From Flavobacterium sp. 102 (lineage in GTDB: Bacteria; Bacteroidota; Bacteroidia; Flavobacteriales; Flavobacteriaceae): a DNA stretch of 64,000 bases. The notes under the pieces are model-generated. The model worked only from the letters and a program-made list of their open reading frames with translations, searched no databases and was not told where the DNA came from. Location: NCBI RefSeq assembly GCF_003634615.1, contig NZ_RBKX01000001.1:1116001-1180000 (forward strand), in the 5' to 3' direction. This document shows, one piece after another, positions 58,277-64,000 of the stretch; position 1 is the stretch's first letter; each line of letters opens with the position of its first letter. A program made the position numbers and the translations under genes.

Positions 58277-59008
58277 CTAACGCTCTAATTTTTTAAATGC
58301 TTCATTTTTAACCAGCAAAAAATCTAAAGCGACCAATACATCCTGTTGTTCCGAAATAGTTTTGGCTTTCGGATCTGCTTCGCAAAACGCAATAAACAAA
58401 TCGATTTCTTCGGGTTTCAATTTAAGTTTTTCGATATAAAAATCACGGTCAAAATTTAAGGTGATATATTCTTTAAAAGGAATTGGAGACAATGGTTTTT
58501 CGGGCTTTATTTTGTCTTTGTTTTTGAATAAATTGAGCAATCCTTTGCCCATTCTGACAAAGTCGATGCCGTTTTCAATGGTGCCGTCATAAACATTCTG
58601 TACTTTCAATGCGTTGGCTTGTTTGGCTAGTTTTATGGCGTCAATGTCTGCTTGTTTGATTTCGATTTTAAGACTTGTTTTTTTTAAAATTTCAACATCT
58701 TCCAATTCAATTGGTTTTTTTTCTAAACGAATGATGAGGTTGTCCTGGTTCAAATGTTCTAGTGTTAATACAATCTTTTGGTCAGTGTGTTCTTTGGTGA
58801 TGATAAAAAGTTCGTCGCCTACTTTGGCTAAAATAGTAAAGTTTCCTTCACCGTCGGTTTTGCTGTTTTTTTTAGAATTCATATTGACAATGTCAACATT
58901 TTCAATAGCTTTTCCTTCTGACAACATTTTTCCATGAAGCAACTTTTCGCTTTGTGCAAAACTTAAAAGAGAAAACAATAAAAAGAAACCACAAGTAATT
59001 TTTGCCAT
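58277..59008 (-). CDS. Carboxypeptidase-regulatory-like exported protein
   Basis: A 243-residue protein with a signal peptide (MAKITCGFFLLFSLLSFAQ). A CarboxypepD_reg-like domain follows (HGKMLSEGKAIENVDIVNMNSKKN, about 22-100), then a helical C-terminal half with KIEIKQADIDAIKLAKQANALK. A cell-envelope role is likely, otherwise unknown. A similar but unrelated-looking exported gene lies divergently next to it. Confidence 0.75.
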   Translation of the reverse strand: MAKITCGFFLLFSLLSFAQSEKLLHGKMLSEGKAIENVDIVNMNSKKNSKTDGEGNFTILAKVGDELFIITKEHTDQKIVLTLEHLNQDNLIIRLEKKPIELEDVEILKKTSLKIEIKQADIDAIKLAKQANALKVQNVYDGTIENGIDFVRMGKGLLNLFKNKDKIKPEKPLSPIPFKEYITLNFDRDFYIEKLKLKPEEIDLFIAFCEADPKAKTISEQQDVLVALDFLLVKNEAFKKLER

Positions 59009-59141
59009 ATGCTTTAAGATTAAAACCTAGAGAACTAAATTAAATAAAGCGACTTGGGTAAACTCCGAAGATTTTGTTAAATATTTTATGACAAAAAGTT
59101 AAACTTAAAAAAGTATATTGTAACTCCTTTTTATTTGTATC

Positions 59142-59963
59142 ATGAAAAAAGAAATTATCGTGTTGTTTTGTTTTATGTGTGTTTTGCTTCAGGCACAAAC
59201 GACAGTGCATTTAAAAGATAAAGAGTCAAAAATGCCAGTCGCTTATGCCAATATTTGGAAAGCCCAATCACTTTATCGAACCGCAGATTCCTCCGGTGTT
59301 TTTACTGTTGATGCCAAAGACAGGACAAACTATTTTAAAATCACTTGCGTTGGTTATCACGATACGATAGCGAAAATTACGGACGATATATATCTTCGCC
59401 CGAATAAGATTGACTTGGATGAAGTAAAGTTGGTCAAACGTAAATTTGCAAAAACAGTAAAACTAGGTAAGGCCAAAAGAGGAGATAGTCACTATGGTGT
59501 GCAATGGGATACTAAAATAGCCATGACGGCAAAATATTTTCCCAACAACAGTAACCAAGGAAAGTATCTTGGCAAAGCCAAATTCTTTACTACGACCACT
59601 GCGAAAAACCGTCTGATAAGCGTTTCGATTTATTCGGTCGGGAACGATGGTAAACCAAACGAGATACTAAATACAGATCACCTTATTTACAAACTTAAAA
59701 AAGGCACAAATGAAGTGGAAGCTGATTTAAATTTTTTGAATATTGAATTTCCGGACAATGGGATTTTTATCATCATTCAGCATCCTTTATTAGAACAAAA
59801 TAAAAGTTACAGTAAAAATAGCAATCATCCCAATGGCTTTTTTTATGAACCGTTAATCTCTATTGACAAAACAAAAGAATTTACGGATAGTTGGTATTTT
59901 CAAGAGGAATGGAAGCAAAGTCTCGGATATTCTTTAAATATTGAACTTCTACTTTCGGACTAA
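59142..59963 (+). CDS. Exported protein with carboxypeptidase-regulatory-like domain
   Basis: A 273-residue protein with signal peptide (MKKEIIVLFCFMCVLLQAQ). Residues 20-85 form a CarboxypepD_reg-like domain (TVHLKDKESKMPVAYANIWKA); the remainder has YFPNNSNQGKYLGKAKFFT and VSIYSVGNDGKP, a pattern I recall from proteins next to TonB-linked families but cannot name. Convergent with trmN6, with 2 nt between stops. Confidence 0.72.
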   Translation: MKKEIIVLFCFMCVLLQAQTTVHLKDKESKMPVAYANIWKAQSLYRTADSSGVFTVDAKDRTNYFKITCVGYHDTIAKITDDIYLRPNKIDLDEVKLVKRKFAKTVKLGKAKRGDSHYGVQWDTKIAMTAKYFPNNSNQGKYLGKAKFFTTTTAKNRLISVSIYSVGNDGKPNEILNTDHLIYKLKKGTNEVEADLNFLNIEFPDNGIFIIIQHPLLEQNKSYSKNSNHPNGFFYEPLISIDKTKEFTDSWYFQEEWKQSLGYSLNIELLLSD

Positions 59964-59965
59964 TT

Positions 59966-60709
59966 TTACATCTTCAGGTAAAAATCCTTGGTCAAAGCAA
60001 TATAATCTTCGGTATATTGATGTCTTGCTGTTTCGATGATGAGTTCATCGATAGGGAAGTTTGTTTTTTCGGCAAATGAAAAAGCGAGTAAACTTCTTTT
60101 GATTTCTGTGGTTGGTGTTCCTTTTACACGAGTAATTTTGAAAGGAAATAAGTTGCATTCTTTGGCTAAGCCAATCAATTTTGCTTCTTCTTTATATGGA
60201 ACAATCACGGCAAAAATTCCGCTTTCTGAAAGTAACATTGAAGCTGCCTCAACCAAATCTTCAAAAGGCAAAGCGTCTTGAAATCGCGCTAAATCTCTTT
60301 GTTCGCTTTCAGTTTTATAATCTTCACTATAAAATGGTGGGTTGGAAATAATCAAATCATATTCATCTTCGGGTTCTTCCATAAATTCGTCCAAACCCGC
60401 GTGATAGCAATATAACCGGTCTGACCAAGGTGAGTTTTCGAAGTTTTCCACACATTGTTCAAAGGCTTCTTCGTCGATTTCTATGGCGTCAATTTGCTGC
60501 GCCGGTTCGCCTTTCAGGCTCGAGTGCTCGGCGGAACATCTTTGGGCTAACATTAAAGCCAAAATTCCGGTTCCGGCACCAATATCTAAAACCGAAAAAG
60601 GCTGATTGTCAATTGGCGTCCAAGCACCAAGTAAAACGCCATCAGTACCTACTTTCATAGCGCAATGGTCTTGGTTAACGATAAATTGTTTGAATTGGAA
60701 TTTAGACAA
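59966..60709 (-). CDS. trmN6: tRNA1(Val) (adenine(37)-N6)-methyltransferase with a repeat inserted in frame
   Basis: A 247-residue SAM-dependent methyltransferase. SAM motif VLDIGAGTGILALML (residues 40-54), catalytic NPPF (123-126) in LIISNPPFYSED. The start is TTG at 60707-60709, with no ATG or GTG before the upstream in-frame stop; the start lies inside TTAGAC octamers. Residues 58-72 (SAEHSSLKGEPAQQ) are an insertion relative to what I expect of the family, and their DNA carries the dispersed hairpin repeat (60504-60526). Both insertions keep the frame, so the enzyme may still be made. Confidence 0.85.
   Translation of the reverse strand: MSKFQFKQFIVNQDHCAMKVGTDGVLLGAWTPIDNQPFSVLDIGAGTGILALMLAQRCSAEHSSLKGEPAQQIDAIEIDEEAFEQCVENFENSPWSDRLYCYHAGLDEFMEEPEDEYDLIISNPPFYSEDYKTESEQRDLARFQDALPFEDLVEAASMLLSESGIFAVIVPYKEEAKLIGLAKECNLFPFKITRVKGTPTTEIKRSLLAFSFAEKTNFPIDELIIETARHQYTEDYIALTKDFYLKM
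60504..60526 (-). repeat. Short dispersed hairpin repeat, copy 3 (inside trmN6)
   Basis: GGTTCGCCTTTCAGGCTCGAGTG. It aligns with the copies at 27180 and 2119 over GTTCG, the CCT/AGG inverted part and CTCGAGTG, and it is translated in trmN6 as HSSLKGEP. Confidence 0.7.
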
Positions 60710-60800
60710 CTTAGACTTCTTAGATTGTTAGACTTCTTAGATTTTTCTAAAGCGAAGCGTTTCTAATGATCTAAAAGCGCAGCACATCTAAAAATCTAAA
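60700..60800. repeat. Octamer-type repeats between rimM and trmN6, overlapping the trmN6 start
   Basis: TTAGACAA, CTTAGACTT, CTTAGATTG, TTAGACTT, CTTAGATTT run 60702-60736; inverted TCTAA units follow (60746-60800). The two sides can pair. The TTG start codon of trmN6 is part of the first unit. Confidence 0.75.
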
Positions 60801-61320
60801 GGTACATTTCGATTAGACCTTCCGGTAAATCCATCACGACTTTTTTGTTCTTGCGGTCAATTTCGACTAAGAAATGGTCAATCATCGGAATCAACATTTC
60901 CACTTCGCCATTCAATACTTCAAAAAGCGGTTGGGCTGTTGTATCGTTGATGGATTGAATAACACCAAAAATACCCAAACGTTTGTCTTCGATTTCGAAG
61001 CCAATTACTTCGTGGAAATAGAATTTATTGCCATCGAGTTTTGGCAACATAGAAAGCGGAAGATAAATTTCGCAGCCGAGAAGGGTGTCGGCTTCTGCTT
61101 CGGAGTCGACATCTTCAAATTGTACGCGAAGAAAGTCGTTTTTATGCAAGGAACTGTTTTCAATAAAAAATGGAACCAGATTTTTGTTGAACTCAACAAA
61201 TACTGATTCCATGTTTTCATATAATTCGGGTTCGTCGGTATCTAAATAGATAAGAACTTCCCCTTTGAAACTAAATTTTTTTGCAATTTTACCTAAATAG
61301 AAACAATCTTCTTTACGCAT
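60796..61320 (-). CDS. rimM: 16S rRNA maturation factor RimM
   Basis: A 174-residue protein with an N-terminal RimM beta-barrel (YLGKIAKKFSFKGEVLIYLDTDEPELY) and the PRC-barrel half (LPKLDGNKFYFHEVIGFEI, DHFLVEIDRKNKKVVMDLPEGLIEMYL). It helps 30S assembly by binding S19 and the head of 16S rRNA. It follows rpsP by 14 nt, the conserved rpsP-rimM order. Confidence 0.95.
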   Translation of the reverse strand: MRKEDCFYLGKIAKKFSFKGEVLIYLDTDEPELYENMESVFVEFNKNLVPFFIENSSLHKNDFLRVQFEDVDSEAEADTLLGCEIYLPLSMLPKLDGNKFYFHEVIGFEIEDKRLGIFGVIQSINDTTAQPLFEVLNGEVEMLIPMIDHFLVEIDRKNKKVVMDLPEGLIEMYL

Positions 61321-61334
61321 AATTGCCGGAAATA

Positions 61335-61979
61335 TTAAGCTTCTTTTTCTTCGCTGGTTTCTTCAGCAGCAGGAGTTTCTTCTACAGCCGGTGCTTCTTC
61401 AGCAACAACCTCAGGAGCTTCTTCTGCAGCAACTTCAGCAACAGTTTCTTCCACTGCAACTTCAGCAACTACTTCTGGAGCTTCAGTTTCTTCAACCGCA
61501 ACTTCTTCAGCCACTTCTTCTACTTTTGTAGCTTCAACAGCGGCAGCAGCACGTTTGTCATTAGCTTCTTTTTCTGCTTTTAAGGCTTTAACTCTTGCCG
61601 CTTCTTGTGCTTTTGATAAACCTTCTTTTTTAGCAGTTACTTTACCTGCTTTGTCTTCTAACCATTGAGCCAGTTTAGCATCAGCTTGTTCTTGCGTTAA
61701 AGCTCCTTTGCGAACGCCGCCATCAAGGTGGTGTTTCATTAAGGCACCTTTGTAAGAAAGGATAGCTCTTGCAGTGTCGGTTGGTTGAGCGCCATTGTGT
61801 AACCATTGAACCGCTTGGTCAATGTTTAAATCAATAGTGGCAGGATTGGTATTTGGATTGTAAGTTCCTAGTTTTTCTAAGAATCTACCATCTCTTTTTG
61901 AACGAGCATCAGCTGCTACGATCCAGTAAAAAGGTTTTTGTTTTTTACCGTGTCTTTGTAATCTAATTTTTACTGACAT
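61335..61979 (-). CDS. rpsP: 30S ribosomal protein S16 with long acidic tail
   Basis: S16 core at residues 1-90 (SVKIRLQRHGKKQKPFYWIVAADARSKRDGRF). The protein is 214 residues, more than twice the canonical size. A basic/helical linker (90-150) leads to an Ala/Glu/Val-rich tail (150-214) built from variants of EEAPEVVAEEA. Bacteroidota S16 proteins are often extended, but this tail is long. A 5' hairpin lies just before the start, and TATCTTTG is at 62028-62035. Confidence 0.95.
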   Translation of the reverse strand: MSVKIRLQRHGKKQKPFYWIVAADARSKRDGRFLEKLGTYNPNTNPATIDLNIDQAVQWLHNGAQPTDTARAILSYKGALMKHHLDGGVRKGALTQEQADAKLAQWLEDKAGKVTAKKEGLSKAQEAARVKALKAEKEANDKRAAAAVEATKVEEVAEEVAVEETEAPEVVAEVAVEETVAEVAAEEAPEVVAEEAPAVEETPAAEETSEEKEA

Positions 61980-61997
61980 AATCTTTTTGATTAATTT

Positions 61998-62035
61998 GAG
62001 GTACTCGACCTCGATTATTTAAGGGTGCAAAGATA
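61998..62035 (-). promoter_or_regulatory. rpsP promoter and leader hairpin
   Basis: TATCTTTG (62028-62035, minus strand) is the -7 element. The leader contains GAGGT/ACCTC arms (61998-62002 and 62008-62012) about 19 nt from the ATG, which could be an autoregulatory hairpin. Confidence 0.5.
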
Positions 62036-62150
62036 GTTATTTTTTGTAAACAAACTAATTGAGGATTGTATTTTTAAAGCTAAGTTCTTGTTTTCATCAA
62101 CTTTAACGTTATTTTTTTAAAATTTAATTAGCATTTTTATATTAAAAAGT

Positions 62151-62158
62151 TATTTTTG
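62151..62158 (+). promoter_or_regulatory. -7 promoter element of the DUF6252 lipoprotein gene
   Basis: TATTTTTG lies 20 nt upstream of the ATG at 62179, so the leader is very short; this supports that start over an upstream GTG at 62158. Confidence 0.6.
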
Positions 62159-62178
62159 TGGAGAAATACATTGAAAAA

Positions 62179-62895
62179 ATGAAAAGATTTTTGTCCCTTA
62201 TCTTAGTTGCAGTAGTGCTATCATCTTGTCAGGAAGATGTTAAATTTAATAATCCCGGTTTTCAAGGATTGAAAGATGATGTGCTTTGGATAGCCAATGA
62301 CACAAGAGCCTACATTTCGCCTACTGGTCAACTTTCTGTTGAAGCTTACACCGAATATGAACTTATAACTTTAAATACCGCTAGTGCCAATGTTGGCACA
62401 TACGTTTTAGGTACAACCAATACTAACAATTCTGCCACTTATTCTTCCACTTTTAATGAGGTTGACTTAGAGTATGCAACAATAGCAGTTCCGGGACCGG
62501 TTTCTCAAATAGCATTGTTTAATGCCGGAACAGGATATAGTAGTGGAACATCAGTGGCAACTACAGGCGGAACAGGTAGTGGTTTGACTGTAAATGTGAC
62601 TGCAAATGCTTCGGGAGTTGTTACCGCATTGACACTTTCTTCTAGGGGGAATGCCTACACAGCGGGTGATTTAATCACGGTTGCAGGTGGTAATGTCAAT
62701 TGTACATTCAGAGTTTTAAATGTTCAAAACAGTAATGGTGAAGTTAAGATCACAGAATTTGACAATGAAAATATGACTGTGTCGGGGAAATTTAAATTCA
62801 ATGCGGCTAATGCTAATAACAACCCTTTTGGTGGGCCGATTTTGAATTTTCAATATGGAGAATTTTATAAAATCCCTATTTATCCATCTCTTTAA
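62179..62895 (+). CDS. DUF6252-like lipoprotein with an internal Gly/Thr-rich repeat domain
   Basis: A 238-residue lipoprotein (lipobox VVLSSC, C17). Residues 18-105 and 185-238 match the DUF6252 type I recall: GLKDDVLWIANDTRAYI, GEVKITEFDNENMTVSGKFKFNA, GEFYKIPIY. Residues 107-182 are different: NAGTGYSSGTSVATTGGTGSG and LTLSSRGNAYTAGDLITVAGG resemble the repeated GxGY modules of phage tail and surface structural proteins, apparently inserted into the DUF. The frame is intact and it has its own promoter and terminator. Confidence 0.75.
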   Translation: MKRFLSLILVAVVLSSCQEDVKFNNPGFQGLKDDVLWIANDTRAYISPTGQLSVEAYTEYELITLNTASANVGTYVLGTTNTNNSATYSSTFNEVDLEYATIAVPGPVSQIALFNAGTGYSSGTSVATTGGTGSGLTVNVTANASGVVTALTLSSRGNAYTAGDLITVAGGNVNCTFRVLNVQNSNGEVKITEFDNENMTVSGKFKFNAANANNNPFGGPILNFQYGEFYKIPIYPSL

Positions 62896-62929
62896 GAATC
62901 AATTAATTTTAAAATATATAGGCCATCTT

Positions 62930-62955
62930 CGGATGGCTTTTTTATTTATTTATAA
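62930..62955 (+). terminator. Terminator of the DUF6252 lipoprotein gene
   Basis: GCCATC-TTCG-GATGGC (62932-62947) followed by T-rich sequence. Confidence 0.85.
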
Positions 62956-62994
62956 TAAAGTCCAAATTTATAGCGGTTTACGTTTTATTTAAGT

Positions 62995-63002
62995 TACCTT
63001 TG
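62995..63002 (+). promoter_or_regulatory. -7 promoter element of the RRM protein gene
   Basis: TACCTTTG, 23 nt upstream of the ATG. Confidence 0.65.
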
Positions 63003-63025
63003 TGGCTGAATTTTAAAATTAAAAT

Positions 63026-63403
63026 ATGAACATTTTTGTTGGAAGTCTTCCGTTTAGTATTGACGAAGCAGATTTAAAAGAATCCTTCGGGGTTTATGGT
63101 ACGGTTAATTCCGTTAAAATTATTACTGATAAATTTACTGGAAGAAGTAAAGGTTTCGGTTTTGTGGAAATGGAAAATGACACAGAAGCTGAAAAAGCAA
63201 TTCAGGAATTAAACGGTGCTACTGTTGAAGGTCGTACTATTGTGGTAAATAAATCTGAACCAAAACCGGAAGGCGAAAGAAGAACTTTTAACAACAACCG
63301 TTCAGGCGGTAGTGGTGGAGGTTATAACGGCGGTGGAAACTCACGTGGTGGCGGAAGCTACAGTGGTGGAAACAGCGGCGGTGGAAATAGAGGAAGATAC
63401 TAA
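63026..63403 (+). CDS. RRM-domain RNA-binding protein
   Basis: A 125-residue protein: one RNA-recognition motif (residues 1-78) with RNP2 IFVGSLP and RNP1 KGFGFVEM, then a glycine/asparagine/arginine-rich tail (SGGSGGGYNGGG, GGGNRGRY). Such proteins in Bacteroidota act as RNA chaperones or bind small RNAs. A structured transcript unit sits about 110 nt downstream. Confidence 0.93.
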   Translation: MNIFVGSLPFSIDEADLKESFGVYGTVNSVKIITDKFTGRSKGFGFVEMENDTEAEKAIQELNGATVEGRTIVVNKSEPKPEGERRTFNNNRSGGSGGGYNGGGNSRGGGSYSGGNSGGGNRGRY

Positions 63404-63424
63404 GTTATATACTTTATAGATATT

Positions 63425-63458
63425 TAAAAGCCAACTCAATTTGAGTTGGCTTTTTTGT
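63425..63458 (+). terminator. Terminator of the RRM gene
   Basis: AAAAGCCAACTCAA/TTGAGTTGGCTTTT (63426-63439 and 63441-63454) with a T run. Confidence 0.9.
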
Positions 63459-63477
63459 TTTTTGTTGATAACTAAAA

Positions 63478-63508
63478 TTGATTTCACAACAGGTAGTATT
63501 TATCTTTG
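63478..63508 (+). promoter_or_regulatory. Promoter of the candidate small RNA
   Basis: TTG (63478-63480), N20, TATCTTTG (63501-63508): a good -33/-7 pair with no ORF downstream. Confidence 0.7.
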
Positions 63509-63514
63509 CTTTAG

Positions 63515-63720
63515 ATGAAACAGAAACCCCGACTGTTACATCGGGGTCTGTGAGTTTACTCAATGAGTTGATGGGTTTTGGTTCAATTCATAAAGCTGAA
63601 TGCTTATGCATGACCTTTTGGAGCTTATCGTGCTCCTGTTGATTATCAAATCTCTTAAGGAATAGATGTCAACTAAACGATTTTAACAACGAGCCCTCAG
63701 TTACCGCTGGGGCTTTTTCT
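63515..63720 (+). ncRNA. Candidate structured small RNA of about 205 nt
   Basis: Promoter upstream, terminator (AGCCC...GGGCT, 63692-63713, plus T run) at the end and no credible ORF. Visible stems: ACCCCGA/TCGGGGT (about 63531-63547); TGAGT/ACTCA/TGAGT alternatives (63551-63568); GGAGC/GCTCC (63620-63636); GTTGA/TCAAC enclosing ATCT/AGAT (63638-63673). I cannot match it to tmRNA, RNase P RNA or SRP RNA. 6S RNA of flavobacteria is a possibility on size and context but was not confirmed. The 5' AGAAACCCC may also pair with the 3' GGGGCTTTTTC. Confidence 0.65.
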
Positions 63721-63933
63721 TTGACAAATATAAATCCTTGTGTTGTTATATAAAAACATTTTATATTTTTTTTGTATAAACTTGTGAGCTGGCTTGGAGA
63801 ATTTATTTATGGCGCCGCAAAAAGTTATATATCGCGAAGCATACAAATAGTTTGCAGTAGTATTAAGTCGATTCTTTTTATATGTTGGCAGAATGCATAA
63901 TCTAATGGATTAAATCATAATCGATGCCCGTTT
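63721..63933. other. Gene-free stretch
   Basis: AT-rich sequence with no convincing ORF, repeat or motif. I see nothing to annotate. Confidence 0.5.
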
Positions 63934-64000
63934 TTAATCACTATTGGATATTCTTTCGGTTTCTTCTGCTGTCATAAGTTTCTCTTCTTTTGTTGATAAC
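63934..64000 (-). CDS. Possible C-terminal end of a gene entering from the right edge
   Basis: On the minus strand one frame is open from the edge to a TAA at 63934-63936 and reads LSTKEEKLMTAEETERISNSD, with codon use like the neighbours. Only 21 residues are visible, so the product is unknown and the call may be wrong. Confidence 0.3.
   Translation of the reverse strand, partial: LSTKEEKLMTAEETERISNSD

Noticed and set aside
61323-61583. Phe/Ser-rich plus-strand frame opposite the S16 tail
   Set aside because: It is the antisense reading of the GAA/GCT-rich acidic tail, a known source of false frames.
63515-63720. tmRNA or RNase P RNA
   Set aside because: No tRNA-like ends or tag frame for tmRNA, and no P4-type conserved core recognised for RNase P; length is too short for both.

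Overview
The window looks like a chromosomal segment of a Flavobacterium-like Bacteroidota. The evidence is low GC, signal peptides ending in FAQ or similar, three proteins with type IX secretion (T9SS) C-terminal sorting domains, several Bacteroidota-only families (DUF5686, DUF3098, DUF4271, DUF4296, DUF6252) and repeated TAnnTTTG -7 promoter elements. No transposase, integrase, CRISPR array, rRNA or tRNA gene was found, so most of the window is ordinary core chromosome. The unusual content is in small repeats, a few rebuilt genes and some operon arrangements.

Layout. 1-6.3 kb (minus strand): end of a DUF5686 protein, pyrH-frr, then ftsX-DUF3098-uppP-truB. 6.5-18.7 kb: leuS with an extra internal segment and in-gene tandem repeats, a 21-bp tandem repeat array, a zinc metallopeptidase, a divergent HxlR/NmrA pair, a NUMOD4/HNH protein, an Lrp regulator beside a saccharopine dehydrogenase-family enzyme, and pckA. 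18.7-27.2 kb: hemD-DUF4271, a dolichol-phosphate-mannose-type glycosyltransferase, dihydroorotase, tyrS and a LuxE-like protein. 27.3-37.5 kb: two paralogous T9SS cargo proteins, a tiny protein that is almost only a sorting signal, and a lipoprotein/TonB-receptor pair divergent from a PhoB/PhoR-like two-component system. 37.4-42 kb: envelope enzymes (GT28-like, LpxH-like) and trmB-LysE-ATL. 42-51.4 kb: an NtrB/NtrC-like pair divergent from a five-gene efflux operon (HlyD, ABC ATPase, DUF2807 protein, MacB-like permease, TolC). 51.6-55.2 kb: Mrp and NifU iron-sulfur carriers, then ferredoxin reductase, COQ7-like diiron protein and ferredoxin, tightly coupled. 55.2-64 kb: SGNH lipoprotein, DUF3050, glutaryl-CoA dehydrogenase, trmN6-rimM-rpsP, a DUF6252 lipoprotein, an RRM protein and a probable structured small RNA.

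Best candidates for something undescribed are: (1) the NADPH-reductase / COQ7-like diiron protein / ferredoxin module, odd in a lineage expected to use menaquinone; (2) a genome-wide habit of period-7 or period-8 tandem micro-arrays placed against start codons, with two arrays inside leuS and others rewriting the start of trmN6; (3) a dispersed hairpin repeat found in two 5' leaders and in frame inside trmN6; (4) a 21-bp, helically phased TGTCGCA repeat array; and (5) an unannotated, hairpin-rich transcript unit near the right end. All functional statements rest on reading motifs by eye; no database search was possible.
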